Assembly: GCF_002007205.1 (NCBI RefSeq)
Contig: NZ_LAZS01000011.1
Location: 186,001-250,000, forward strand
Direction of reading: 5' to 3'
DNA from: Ensifer adhaerens
GTDB taxonomy: Bacteria; Pseudomonadota; Alphaproteobacteria; Rhizobiales; Rhizobiaceae
Length of the DNA: 64,000 nucleotides
Shown here one piece after another: positions 8,657 to 17,868 of the stretch (its first letter is position 1; the number at the start of each line of letters is the position of its first letter). Made by a program: the position numbers and the translations under genes. The notes beneath the pieces were generated by a model, which was given only the letters and a program-made list of their open reading frames with translations, ran no database searches and was not told the DNA's origin.

Positions 8657-9991
8657 ATGCATATTCTCCTCGATATCACCCGCACGCTTGCGCGGCGTTA
8701 CAACTCCACACCAACGGGCATCGATCGCGTTGAGCACGCTCTCGCACGCTGGCTCGTTTATGAAGGCTCGGCGCTTTACCCCGATGCACACTTTGTTATC
8801 ACCGCTCCGTACCTGAGAGCGGCGCTGACACGGGAAGATTTTAGGCCCATCCTGACCGAAATTGAGGGGCGCTGGGCAGCGGCGAACCACATTAACGGGC
8901 CAACGAAACTCTACGAGGAGCTGCGGCGATCCCTTGAGAGTCCCATAGGAGCACCATCCGCTTCCCGAGGATCGCTACGCCTTTCAGGCGAAAGCGCGAA
9001 GCGAACGACCTCCCGCGCATATACTGAGATTGCCCGCCTCTGCCTGCTACACGCTCGCAAGTTTCATCGGATTCTGCGTGATGCGGAGCAGGCTCACACC
9101 CTTTATCTGCACTCCTCACATACGCAGTTGGAGAAACCACAACTCTTCAAATGGACGAAAAAGGCAAACATACATACATCCTTTTTTGTACACGATATCA
9201 TTCCGATCGATTTTCCGGAATTTTGCGGCAACAGATCCGAATTTTTGCACAAACTTAGAATGAAGACTGTTTCTGAGTACGGCTCCTCGATTGTCGCAAA
9301 CTCAAAGTATACGAAAGACAGACTCTCATCATACTTTGAGGAGGAAGGGCTTGCCGCAAAGAGAATCGAAGTTTCCTATTTAGGGAATGTAATTCAAGAA
9401 TACAAAGAGGAGAATCTGAAGTCGCCGAGCGCAGCCGTGCCCTACTTTATTTGCTTAAGCACTATCGAGGGGCGAAAGAACATTCAGCATATACTGAATG
9501 TTTGGCGACAAATAATACAAAGGAATGACTTAAGATCCATCCCACGTCTGATAATTGTGGGCCGGAGGGGATGGAAGAGTGAAAACGTCATCGACGTACT
9601 TGATCGAACCAGAGAACTGGCTCCCTTCCTTATCGAAGTATCGGATCTCAGTGATGTCGAACTCGCCGCGCTAATGACCGGCTCGGCCGGCCTTCTGTCT
9701 CCTTCCCTGGTCGAAGGCTACAGCCTTCCTCCGATCGAGGGGGCCGCACGCCACATCCCCGTTGTTGCATCCGACATCCCTGTTCACCGGGAAATCCTCG
9801 GAGGGGCCGCTATTTTCCTGGATCCAACAGACGGTCCGGGATGGCGTAATGTTATCATGAGGCTCGCAACCGACGATACATTTCGGCGAGACGCTGTAGC
9901 AGCAACCTACAACTTGCGTCGAACGTCATGGGCAGATTTCGCCAGTGACACGCTCTCCAAGGTTGTAGGGACAGCGAAACAAAACCAGTGA
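8657..9991 (+). CDS. Glycosyltransferase family 4
   Basis: This GT-B glycosyltransferase of 444 aa begins MHILLDITRTLARR, followed by TPTGIDRVEHAL, an N-terminus seen in several O-antigen or capsule GT4 enzymes. The donor domain includes YFICLSTIEGRKNIQHIL, IIVGRRGWKSENV and the EX7E-type SLVEGYSLPPIEGAARHIPVVASD. The start at 8657 lies one base after the upstream stop and matches the conserved N-terminus better than an ATG at 8621 inside the previous gene. The middle (about 9150-9550) is markedly AT-rich. It is the last plus-strand gene before the convergent capsule operon. Specificity is unknown. Confidence 0.85.
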   Translation: MHILLDITRTLARRYNSTPTGIDRVEHALARWLVYEGSALYPDAHFVITAPYLRAALTREDFRPILTEIEGRWAAANHINGPTKLYEELRRSLESPIGAPSASRGSLRLSGESAKRTTSRAYTEIARLCLLHARKFHRILRDAEQAHTLYLHSSHTQLEKPQLFKWTKKANIHTSFFVHDIIPIDFPEFCGNRSEFLHKLRMKTVSEYGSSIVANSKYTKDRLSSYFEEEGLAAKRIEVSYLGNVIQEYKEENLKSPSAAVPYFICLSTIEGRKNIQHILNVWRQIIQRNDLRSIPRLIIVGRRGWKSENVIDVLDRTRELAPFLIEVSDLSDVELAALMTGSAGLLSPSLVEGYSLPPIEGAARHIPVVASDIPVHREILGGAAIFLDPTDGPGWRNVIMRLATDDTFRRDAVAATYNLRRTSWADFASDTLSKVVGTAKQNQ

Positions 9992-10178
9992 GTTACCAAC
10001 CGTAAGCAGGAGATTTCGAGACGCGATGTAAGAAGCTTCGGCCTATCGTGCGACAACATAGTTCGCTGTAATATAAAAAATCTCACCAAACGCTCTCTTG
10101 GAATATCTATCCCGAGGCGAGATATGAAAATCGCATGCGGCGCCCACAAAGACGTAAATCGTCTATCGCCCCACAGAT

Positions 10179-10874
10179 CTACAGAGAAGAGTATATATCG
10201 ACCGCGAAATCGATATCGTCAAATACTCTCCCTCTACCCGCCTTCAATATAAGTGCCTTGTCACAATAGGATTTTATTATACCAATGTCGTGACTGATCA
10301 AGATCATTGAACAGTGTTTCCGTTGCACGAACAACGCGTCATGGCACTTTCGGTGAAATCTCTGGTCCCCTACGGATATCACCTCGTCGATTAGCAAGCA
10401 GTCGAACTCAATCGCGAGCGTCAAGGCAAATGCCAATCGCGCTCTCATCCCTGATGAATAAGACTTTACTGGCATGATCAAGTTTCGGCCTAGTTCGGCG
10501 AAATCGTCCACGGCCTCGATCGTTTCTTCGATGGGGCGGCCGTAAAGGCGGGCTAGGAACCTGATGTTGTCGAGGCCGGTCATAGATGGCTCAAAACCAC
10601 CACCAAAAGCCAGCGGCCAGGACATCGACATGCCGCGGTGAATGTGACCCTGCGTCGGTTTCTCCACGCCACCGATCAGCTTTACCAATGTAGACTTACC
10701 CGCGCCATTTCGCCCGAGGACAGCTATCTTCTCTCCTTTGGTGATTTCGAAGGATATCCCGTCGAGGACAGTCTTCGGACCGGCCGGCGTGTGATACCTC
10801 TTTACAATGTTCTGGAGTGCAATGCTCTGGTGCTCCCGCACCGGCTGCGTCGCTATCGGCAAGGGGGCGGCCAA
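10179..10874 (-). CDS. kpsT: Capsular polysaccharide ABC exporter, ATP-binding subunit
   Basis: KpsT/Wzt-type ATPase that powers export of a completed polysaccharide across the inner membrane with KpsM. Walker A is GRNGAGKST (54-62), the signature is SYSSGMRAR (138-146) and Walker B is CLLIDE (159-164), followed by ISVGD, a form typical of polysaccharide exporters. The 231-aa length lacks the carbohydrate-binding C-terminal extension of Wzt O-antigen ATPases, pointing to a capsule-type system. It is the last gene of the operon, one base after the second kpsE-like gene. Confidence 0.93.
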   Translation of the reverse strand: MAAPLPIATQPVREHQSIALQNIVKRYHTPAGPKTVLDGISFEITKGEKIAVLGRNGAGKSTLVKLIGGVEKPTQGHIHRGMSMSWPLAFGGGFEPSMTGLDNIRFLARLYGRPIEETIEAVDDFAELGRNLIMPVKSYSSGMRARLAFALTLAIEFDCLLIDEVISVGDQRFHRKCHDALFVQRKHCSMILISHDIGIIKSYCDKALILKAGRGRVFDDIDFAVDIYSSL

Positions 10875-10875
10875 T

Positions 10876-12081
10876 TCAGACTTCCTCCATCACCAGCTTC
10901 GTCATCGAGTGTGTGATCCAAAAGATGGCAAGTCCGATCGCCAGGACCGCGATGACATTTAGGAAACGTGTGGGTTGTGACGGACGATCGGATAAATTTG
11001 GCTCAACGACCCTGGCCAAGTATATCTTCTTTCCTTGGAAATTTTGTTTCGCCGACGCCAACGACGCCACAGCGCTTAGCAGCGTCCGCTCTGCAAGCTT
11101 GCGCTGCAGAGACACCTGCTCATAGCCCTCCATCTTTTTAGCGAGCGAGTCTCCACCGCCCACCAGCGCTTCCCTTTGCTGAGCCAGTTGGGCCTCTAAC
11201 GCGTCTCTTTTGTTCTGCAATTGCCGAATCGCTGGATTATTCGGCGTCGTTGACATCTGCAGCGAGAGCTGGGCGTCCACTTTAGCGACCTGCTCCATGG
11301 TTCCAGTGATGACCTTGTTTGCCATGGAGACTTCTGCGTCAGGATCGAGAAGCCCCTCGCTATTGCGGAACGCTGTCAGCCGCACCTGGATAGCTTGCAG
11401 TTCCGCAGTTGCTTCGTTCACGGTAGCTTCTGCTTCGCGAATCGAGTCAGCTCGTGCTCTCTGGTTCAATGTGTTTACCAATGCCTCAGCCGCCTGCAAC
11501 AACCGCTCGGTCAAGGCGACTGCATCCTCCGGCGTAAAGGCCTGCACCTCGAGTGTGCTCACTCCGGTCGACTGCTTGAAATCAACGTCGATGTAGTTCT
11601 GGAAATGGTGAAACAGATCGTCTTTGGTTCGCCCCGAGATGTAGGTCGGGAAACGAGAGAAGAGATCGACATTGTCTGCGCCGAAGACACGCTCAAGCGT
11701 ACCATCAGAATTCAGCCAGGTAACCGCGTCGCGCGACTGCAAATACTCCAGGATAGCAAAGCTGTTATCATCCGATCTGCCGATCGTATTTCCAGAAACA
11801 AGTGAAAGAACGCCGCCAGATCTTTGATTTTCTCTGACCATAAAAGCTGCTACTGAAGAAAATCGCGGCGAGGCGATAGCAAAATTATAAATAACCGCCA
11901 GAAAAAAGGGGACAACGACAAGGCCCAAAAAGAAAAACAATCCCAGTCGGCTTCTCTGCGCGCCAATTAGTCCGGCTTTATTCTCCTCTCGTGGCAGCAA
12001 TGGTGCAAGCGTGCCCTCAGCCACTACTGGCATTAGGGTCAACGAGAGCTCATTGGTTTCCTGCTTCGTATCGGTCGTCAT
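10876..12081 (-). CDS. kpsE: Capsule export inner-membrane/periplasmic protein, KpsE/CtrB-like (copy 2)
   Basis: A polysaccharide co-polymerase of the KpsE/BexC/CtrB type that spans from the inner membrane into the periplasm and links KpsMT to the outer-membrane channel. A first membrane segment lies near residues 50-70 (FFFLGLVVVPFFLAVIYNF), a coiled periplasmic region rich in Ala/Glu/Gln fills the middle, and a second membrane segment (FLNVIAVLAIGLAIFWI) lies near the C-terminus. Family-typical segments include FAILEYLQSRDAV and RPSQPTRFLN. The start at 12081 follows AAGGA. It shares architecture with the 392-aa protein at 12920-14098 but is not identical. Confidence 0.88.
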   Translation of the reverse strand: MTTDTKQETNELSLTLMPVVAEGTLAPLLPREENKAGLIGAQRSRLGLFFFLGLVVVPFFLAVIYNFAIASPRFSSVAAFMVRENQRSGGVLSLVSGNTIGRSDDNSFAILEYLQSRDAVTWLNSDGTLERVFGADNVDLFSRFPTYISGRTKDDLFHHFQNYIDVDFKQSTGVSTLEVQAFTPEDAVALTERLLQAAEALVNTLNQRARADSIREAEATVNEATAELQAIQVRLTAFRNSEGLLDPDAEVSMANKVITGTMEQVAKVDAQLSLQMSTTPNNPAIRQLQNKRDALEAQLAQQREALVGGGDSLAKKMEGYEQVSLQRKLAERTLLSAVASLASAKQNFQGKKIYLARVVEPNLSDRPSQPTRFLNVIAVLAIGLAIFWITHSMTKLVMEEV

Positions 12082-12115
12082 TGCAAATCCTTGGGAGTTT
12101 GGCCTGAAGACCAGG

Positions 12116-12907
12116 TCACTCTATTTCTATGTGGTCCTGCGCCTTCCGCACCAGTGACCATCCGACGGCATTCGTCGCCAGAGCCCACAGAGCCAAATAA
12201 CTTACATCCCAATATGTTGGAACCTCAGCACCAAAAAAACCACCTCTGAACATCTCGTTTGCATGCACCATTGGCGACAATAACACGATATGCCGCGCTG
12301 TTTCTGGCAGCCAGCTAACCATGTAGAACGCACCTGTGAGCGGCAGCAACAAATACATGATTGGCTGTACGAACCGCTCGAGCGTGTCCGACAGTTCTGT
12401 CAGGCACGAGATCGTCAGCGCCACGCCGAAAGTCAGAGCGCACATAAGGAACCATGCCGTCAGCAGGACGAGGTAATCATCGATGGGGGTAATATACTCC
12501 AGCAGCCGCAGAGGAACATAGGCGACAAAGAACGCAATCAGGGTGCCAATACACTCCAACAAGCCACGCGCGATCAAAATATCGATCGGCCGCACCGTCC
12601 TATGAAACAGAAGACCCGAGTTGTGGCGGAAGCAATGGGTGAATCTGGCAACCATGTGTCGCCACACGGTGAGCATGCTGTACCCGGTCAATACCAGTGG
12701 TATAACCTTAACACCGTGGTTCTCTTCTCCGTAGATAAAGGACCACGCTATCATCACGCCTAAGGTCAATATAAGAGGCTCGCCGACAAGCCACATAAAG
12801 CCGATATTGCCATGGCCAAATCGCTGCATGAGTTCGCGGATGAGTAGAGCGTTTATCGTGCGCCGCTTCCAGCGGATCTTGGCAATCGCCATATCAAGTT
12901 GAGCCAT
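12116..12907 (-). CDS. kpsM: Capsular polysaccharide ABC exporter, permease subunit
   Basis: KpsM-type ABC-2 permease that, as a dimer with KpsT, translocates polysaccharide through the inner membrane. About six hydrophobic segments are visible, including LILTLGVMIAWSFIY, ECIGTLIAFFVAYVPL and MYLLLPLTGAFYMVSWLP, and the N-terminal RTINALLIRELMQRFG is characteristic. ATG 12907 is preferred, with AGGG upstream, over a TTG two codons earlier. It sits between two KpsE-like genes, six to twelve bases after one and 34 before the other. Confidence 0.92.
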   Translation of the reverse strand: MAQLDMAIAKIRWKRRTINALLIRELMQRFGHGNIGFMWLVGEPLILTLGVMIAWSFIYGEENHGVKVIPLVLTGYSMLTVWRHMVARFTHCFRHNSGLLFHRTVRPIDILIARGLLECIGTLIAFFVAYVPLRLLEYITPIDDYLVLLTAWFLMCALTFGVALTISCLTELSDTLERFVQPIMYLLLPLTGAFYMVSWLPETARHIVLLSPMVHANEMFRGGFFGAEVPTYWDVSYLALWALATNAVGWSLVRKAQDHIEIE

Positions 12908-12919
12908 GTGCAAACGCCC

Positions 12920-14098
12920 TCAGTGAATATTCAAATGCTCGCGGCTCCCGGAAACCAGCAGATAGACCATGACGAAACATGAGAAAGAGAGAAGTGCAAC
13001 GGTGAATATATAGCGTATTCTCTTCGGCTCTTCAGACTTATCGGGCATGTTCGGGCGAACGACAGCCTCAAGATATACTTGCTTTCGGTTAGCCTCTTGA
13101 CGCGCTTGCTCTGTCGAATTGACGGCAGCTTCATATTCTTTTTCTGCAAGCGAGCGCCGCAACGACAGCTCTTCGTATCGCCCCACCTTGTTCGCCAGAG
13201 CCCCATCGGAGCCAGCGACCTTACCTTGCTCCAGCTCAAGTTGCTTCCGCAGCGACTTGACCCTACTTTCAAGCTCAATAATGCTTGGGCTGTCCTTAGC
13301 CGCGTCCTTAGCGAGCCGCAATGCGACTTCCTTCTCGGCCAATTCAGCAGACAAACCCGTTATTACTTCAAAGCTGCCCGTGGCATCCAAAGTCGGGTTG
13401 AGAATAACTTCCGAGTTCCTGAATGCGGTCAATTCACGCTGCGCTGACAACAATTGCGCTTCGGCCAGGCCAATCGTTTCCTTCGCCGACTGCAAAGCAT
13501 CCTGTCGCGCGCGCCTATTCATCGCATTGACCTTCTCCTCACTTAGTTTCAGGAGTTCGTCCGCGATAGTCTTAGCGTCTTCAGGGCGATACGCCGATAC
13601 GTATAAGGTCGTTATCCCAGTCTCAATATCCTCTTCGAGGACTACCTGATCTTGATAATACTTGTAGAACCCCTCAAAGCTATCGCCGTCAAAAAAGGAA
13701 CTGTACCTTGTGAGGAAATCGGCCTCGGGCCTCACATACGCCCCAATCACATCAATTTTTTCCTGCAAGCCTTTTAGAGCATCGCGGGAAACGATGTACG
13801 CCTGGATGGCAAATGCATCTTCGCTGGCTCGCGATATCCCGAACGTTCGCAGCAGCGCGGAAAGTCCACCAACTTGGTTTCCGTTCAGTCCACGGACAAT
13901 GAATTTCGCTTCGGATACGTAACGGTCAGAGGCGATAAGCCCGTAATACGCCAAGGACCACGCAGTAGGGACCGCGAAGATGAAAAAGAAAAGCGTGGCG
14001 GCGTAATGCTCTGACAGCAGACGCCGCCAACCACCGCGAAGCAACGTCTTCCACCAGGGCGAGTTATCTTTATAGGTGATGTAAGCCTGCTCGCGCAC
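12920..14098 (-). CDS. kpsE: Capsule export inner-membrane/periplasmic protein, KpsE/CtrB-like (copy 1)
   Basis: A second KpsE/CtrB-type co-polymerase of 392 aa. It has an N-terminal membrane segment (YAATLFFFIFAVPTAWSLAYY, about 30-50), a periplasmic part with FAIQAYIVSRDAL and coiled coil, the RPNMPDKSEEPKRIRYIF linker and a C-terminal membrane segment (FTVALLSFSCFVMVYLLV). It starts with GTG behind GGAAGG. Having two such proteins in one KpsMT operon is uncommon. They may form a hetero-oligomer, or one may set chain length; neither can be decided from sequence. Confidence 0.87.
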   Translation of the reverse strand: MREQAYITYKDNSPWWKTLLRGGWRRLLSEHYAATLFFFIFAVPTAWSLAYYGLIASDRYVSEAKFIVRGLNGNQVGGLSALLRTFGISRASEDAFAIQAYIVSRDALKGLQEKIDVIGAYVRPEADFLTRYSSFFDGDSFEGFYKYYQDQVVLEEDIETGITTLYVSAYRPEDAKTIADELLKLSEEKVNAMNRRARQDALQSAKETIGLAEAQLLSAQRELTAFRNSEVILNPTLDATGSFEVITGLSAELAEKEVALRLAKDAAKDSPSIIELESRVKSLRKQLELEQGKVAGSDGALANKVGRYEELSLRRSLAEKEYEAAVNSTEQARQEANRKQVYLEAVVRPNMPDKSEEPKRIRYIFTVALLSFSCFVMVYLLVSGSREHLNIH

Positions 14099-14152
14099 GA
14101 TCGAAGTGCCTTCCTTATTTTGCCATTGCGATCGTACTGGGAAGGACCGAGC

Positions 14153-15130
14153 TCAACAGTCTGAGCTTTCGCGTTCCAGGAAGCGATACGTTGCGGCGAC
14201 ACCATCTCTGACAGAGGTAGCCGGTACCGGGCATCCTGCCGCTGCGGCTTTCGTCATCGACGCTTCGGTAAGATATTGATAGCGTCCCTTTAGGGTCTCA
14301 GGCATATCGACAAACTCTATGCTTGGCTCTCGGCCAATCGCAGCAAACATTGCGTGCGCCACGTCCAACCACGTTGCCGCAACGCCGGTTCCAACATTGT
14401 AGATGTCGCTTTTGAAGTCGTTCTCCAACATCCAGAGAATCATGCGAACACAATCGCCAACGTAAACGAAGTCGCGCTTTTGCTCTCCATCCTTGAAATC
14501 AGGCCGCTTCGACTTGAATAACCGTAAGGGCGCACCCCCCAAGAGTTTTTCATAGTTGCTGAATGGAACGGACCGCATGCTCCCTTTGTGCCCCTCTCGG
14601 GGCCCATAAACATTAAAGAACTTCAAGCCAGCCCATTTTGGAGGAGTAGGCTCATTTCGAGCAACGATGCCTAACACTTGCCGGTCAAAGGCTAATTTGC
14701 TCCATCCGTATGGGTTCAGTGGGCGCAGGCTCGCCTGGTAGTCCCAATCGCTACGATCCAGAAAACCGAGTGCTCCATCGCCATAGGTCGCGGCCGAAGA
14801 CGCGTATATGAACGGAATGGCCTTCAGAGTTGCTAAATCCCACAAGAATCGGCTGAGTTTGAGATTGTTCAAGACGATCCGGTCTACGTCTCGTTCCGTG
14901 GTAGCGCTAATTGCTCCCATGTGAACAATTGCCGTTATCGAATCGCCCCGCCGTCTCAACCATTCGGGCAAATCTTCGGGAAACACGAAGTCTTCAACAG
15001 AAGCGTGCCGGATGTTTTTCCATTTGTCATCAGCTCCAAACCAGTCGCAGATCGCAACCGCGCTGCGTCCGCTGAGAGCCTCAACTACATTGGAGCCGAT
15101 GAAACCTGCCCCGCCGGTAACTAGTATCAT
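14153..15130 (-). CDS. hldD: ADP-L-glycero-D-manno-heptose 6-epimerase
   Basis: HldD (RfaD/GmhD) epimerises ADP-D-glycero- to ADP-L-glycero-D-manno-heptose, the last step of heptose activation. It starts [19 protein letters not shown] and carries HMGAISATTERD, the Ser111/Ser112 region YASSAATYGDG and the catalytic Y141GWSK145. FNVYGPREGHKGSM is highly diagnostic of HldD. Length (325 aa) is typical. It lies 27 bases after hldE and 54 before the first kpsE-like gene, so heptose supply and export are in one transcript. Confidence 0.95.
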   Translation of the reverse strand: MILVTGGAGFIGSNVVEALSGRSAVAICDWFGADDKWKNIRHASVEDFVFPEDLPEWLRRRGDSITAIVHMGAISATTERDVDRIVLNNLKLSRFLWDLATLKAIPFIYASSAATYGDGALGFLDRSDWDYQASLRPLNPYGWSKLAFDRQVLGIVARNEPTPPKWAGLKFFNVYGPREGHKGSMRSVPFSNYEKLLGGAPLRLFKSKRPDFKDGEQKRDFVYVGDCVRMILWMLENDFKSDIYNVGTGVAATWLDVAHAMFAAIGREPSIEFVDMPETLKGRYQYLTEASMTKAAAAGCPVPATSVRDGVAATYRFLERESSDC

Positions 15131-15157
15131 TTAGTACAACCTTAGTTCTTCAAGGGT

Positions 15158-16627
15158 TCAGGCTACGCGGTCGGACACACCAAATTTGATTCGCTCGACT
15201 GCGCGGGTCGTTGAGAGGCCCGGCACCAACTCAATTAGATGTACCCGACCGCCGTCGGCTTTCACAACATCACCGCCGACAACCCGGTCTTCCGTATAGT
15301 CGGCCCCCTTGAAGAGGTCCGTGGGTCGTAGCGCTTGGATCAGGCTCAGGGGCGTGTCCTCCTCAAAAATCACGACCATGTCAACATCCTGCATTGCAGC
15401 CAGGACCGCGGCGCGCGATTCTGCGGGTTGAATCGGCCGCTGCGGCCCTTTAAGGCGCGAAACGGAAGCATCGCTGTTCAACCCTACGACCAGCCGGTCG
15501 CATTTCTCCGCCGCTCGTCGCAGCAATTCTATGTGCCCCGCATGGACGATGTCGAAGCAACCATTCGTGAAGCCTACAGATAGGCCTTCCTGCTTCCAAC
15601 TCGCCACTTGCCCTTTGGCCGTTGTGACATCGCACACAGCTTCGATGAGCGGCTCATTGATTCTGTTAAGCTCTCTGTTGAGTTCCTCCGGCGACAAGAC
15701 AGCCGTTCCCAGCTTGCGGACGACAGCGCCAGCTGCGGCATTGGCCAAGAACATTGCCTGCTCCATCGTATAGCGGACCGCTAGCGCAGAACAAAAGACC
15801 GCAAGCGCCGTGTCTCCTGCACCCGACACGTCAAACACCTCCGTCGTCGTTGCATGGGAGTGAACGGCAGGCTTCCCTTTCTCATAGAGAACCATCCCGA
15901 GTTCCGACATCGTCAGCAAGATTTCTGCACCGGTGATTGACGAAACATGCCGAGCTGCGTTCTCCCATTCCTCCATCGTCGCACACTGCGTACTGGTTGC
16001 CGCTGCAAGCTCCGAGCGATTGGGCTTGATGACGGTCACGCCTTCGTAAGCCGAAAAATCCCTCCGCTTCGGATCGACAATAACAGGGATAGAGAGTTCT
16101 CGGCATCGGTCGATGATGTGCCGCAGGACAACATCATGGACAGCACCCTTTGCATAGTCCGACAACGCGACAACCTGGTAATCACCCACGACCCGGTCGA
16201 ACGCGTCGACGATCTGCCTCGTAGTAGACTCGTCAAACGGATGCGAGTCTTCCTCGTCGCATCGCAATAATTGCTGGCTGCCACTAACAAAACGAGTTTT
16301 CGTAGTCGTTCGTCGGGTTGGATCAATTATCAATTCGCCCTTGCAACGCGGAGTCGCTGTAAGCAGCGCCTTGCACTCACCCCCAGCGGTATCGTCACCG
16401 ACGACACTGATAAGGCAGCTCACGCCACCAAGTGCCGCAATATTCGCAACCACATTACCTGCGCCACCGAGCATCGATAACTCGCGTTTTGCTAGCAGAA
16501 CAGGAACCGGCGCCTCGGGTGAGATGCGAGAAACAGATCCGTAGTGAAAGCGATCAAGCATCAAATCGCCAACGACCAGAACTGCGGCACCGCGGAAATC
16601 GGTATGACGCATGTTGCGTGCGAACAT
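15158..16627 (-). CDS. hldE: Bifunctional heptose-7-phosphate kinase / heptose-1-phosphate adenylyltransferase
   Basis: HldE (RfaE) phosphorylates D-glycero-D-manno-heptose-7-phosphate at C1 and later adenylylates the 1-phosphate. Residues 1-320 form a ribokinase-like domain with GGAGNVVANIAALGG and the catalytic GAGDT (269-273). Residues 340-489 form a nucleotidyltransferase domain with FTNGCFDIVHAGH (353-365) and the late LSTTRAVERI. Both domains look intact. AGGA precedes the ATG. Together with hldD and the GmhB-like gene it gives every ADP-heptose step except the GmhA isomerase. Confidence 0.95.
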   Translation of the reverse strand: MFARNMRHTDFRGAAVLVVGDLMLDRFHYGSVSRISPEAPVPVLLAKRELSMLGGAGNVVANIAALGGVSCLISVVGDDTAGGECKALLTATPRCKGELIIDPTRRTTTKTRFVSGSQQLLRCDEEDSHPFDESTTRQIVDAFDRVVGDYQVVALSDYAKGAVHDVVLRHIIDRCRELSIPVIVDPKRRDFSAYEGVTVIKPNRSELAAATSTQCATMEEWENAARHVSSITGAEILLTMSELGMVLYEKGKPAVHSHATTTEVFDVSGAGDTALAVFCSALAVRYTMEQAMFLANAAAGAVVRKLGTAVLSPEELNRELNRINEPLIEAVCDVTTAKGQVASWKQEGLSVGFTNGCFDIVHAGHIELLRRAAEKCDRLVVGLNSDASVSRLKGPQRPIQPAESRAAVLAAMQDVDMVVIFEEDTPLSLIQALRPTDLFKGADYTEDRVVGGDVVKADGGRVHLIELVPGLSTTRAVERIKFGVSDRVA

Positions 16628-16686
16628 AAGTAAATCCTACTTGTCAGCGTTAAGGCCCAAATCTTCAGCTTCGGGCCTGCGAGATC

Positions 16687-17868
16687 TCACCATGGAGCGC
16701 CAGAGAAAATGTGACGCCCAGCGCGATGCCGCGTCACCTCTGTAAACGCAAACGCCAGGTGATAGAAGGTGGATGCTGGAATGTGGTCGACCTTTGCCGA
16801 GAAATCAGCCGCGCAGATGTGATCCAACCAAAGCCCTGGTGGGACAGACACGCCCCTAACGTTGTCCGGGCCGAGGAAGAACGAAAAAATACGTTCTATA
16901 GCCTCGTCAAGTTTATCAGCGGCGAAGCGACTGTCGCTTGGGTACGTTTCACTCATAGCAATCATAGCCTTTACATACTCGAGGTTGGGCCATGAGCGAA
17001 AGTCTGCTTTAAGGCAACGCCCGGATGGATCGACGGCATCGTAGATCAAGCCGCTCGACGTATCGAAGCCGTGTTCTCTTCCGAACCAGAATAGCCTCTC
17101 CGCGACATGCAACGCGGATTTTTCCCCCATCAGTGCCGAGTAACGTGTGAGGAGCCAGCACCATTCGAAATGATGACCAGGTTCCACAACGATCGGATCG
17201 GAGCCAGCGGCACGGCTCCAGTCGTCCCCATAATACTCAGCGAGGGTTTCCGTTTGTGGATCAAAAAAGTCACTCACCGCGAGTTCAAAGATCTCTCTCG
17301 CAAGCGCATAAAATAGCTCCCGCCCGCTGAATGCGGCCAGAAAGATTGCCGCTTCCAATAGATGCATATGGGGATTTTGTTGATATGGGGCGCGAGCGTG
17401 TTCGCGATGGAGAAAACCTCGTCCCGATGGATGGCCAAGTTGACGGCGAACGGAACGCAGCGTGTCCTCAGCAACGGAGAGGGCACTCTCTTCGCCGGTC
17501 AACTTATACCACCAAGCCAGCGCGAAGAGCACGAATGCAAGATCGTAAAGATCAGTTGTCGTGTCCAGCGGATCTCCTCGAGTCGTTAACCGAGAAGCAA
17601 ATTCGCCGGACCCCAATCTAGCCTTCGTCAGGAGGAACTCCATACCGTGTTCGGCAGCTCGAACAGCTTCTTTCGAACCACCAAGACCAAGATGGGAGAA
17701 AGCGTAGATTTGCCGCGCTGTGACCCGCAGGCGCTTAAAGCCCGGATCCAATGGGCGCCCTTCCCAATCCAGCCTCTCTGTAAATCCGCCATTCGACCAG
17801 TCAGTTCCGTCGGCAAGCATGCGCGGAATAGAGTGGTCGGCCAACCAGGTCGAGATTTTTACATGCAT
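16687..17868 (-). CDS. AGE-family sugar epimerase/isomerase
   Basis: This protein belongs to the N-acylglucosamine 2-epimerase/cellobiose epimerase superfamily, an (alpha/alpha)6 barrel acting on hexoses, hexosamines or sugar phosphates. It shows WSNGGFTERLDWEGRP near the start, RQIYAFSHLG, GGFLHRE-like GRGFLHREHA, NPHMHLLEAAI, VEPGHHFEWCWLL and a late HIPASTFYHLAFAF, the histidines expected in the active site. ATG 17868 with GGTGGG upstream is preferred over GTG 17904. It is the first gene of the capsule/heptose operon, 59 bases ahead of hldE. It may supply a mannose-type precursor; a role in place of GmhA is only a guess. Confidence 0.82.
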   Translation of the reverse strand: MHVKISTWLADHSIPRMLADGTDWSNGGFTERLDWEGRPLDPGFKRLRVTARQIYAFSHLGLGGSKEAVRAAEHGMEFLLTKARLGSGEFASRLTTRGDPLDTTTDLYDLAFVLFALAWWYKLTGEESALSVAEDTLRSVRRQLGHPSGRGFLHREHARAPYQQNPHMHLLEAAIFLAAFSGRELFYALAREIFELAVSDFFDPQTETLAEYYGDDWSRAAGSDPIVVEPGHHFEWCWLLTRYSALMGEKSALHVAERLFWFGREHGFDTSSGLIYDAVDPSGRCLKADFRSWPNLEYVKAMIAMSETYPSDSRFAADKLDEAIERIFSFFLGPDNVRGVSVPPGLWLDHICAADFSAKVDHIPASTFYHLAFAFTEVTRHRAGRHIFSGAPW

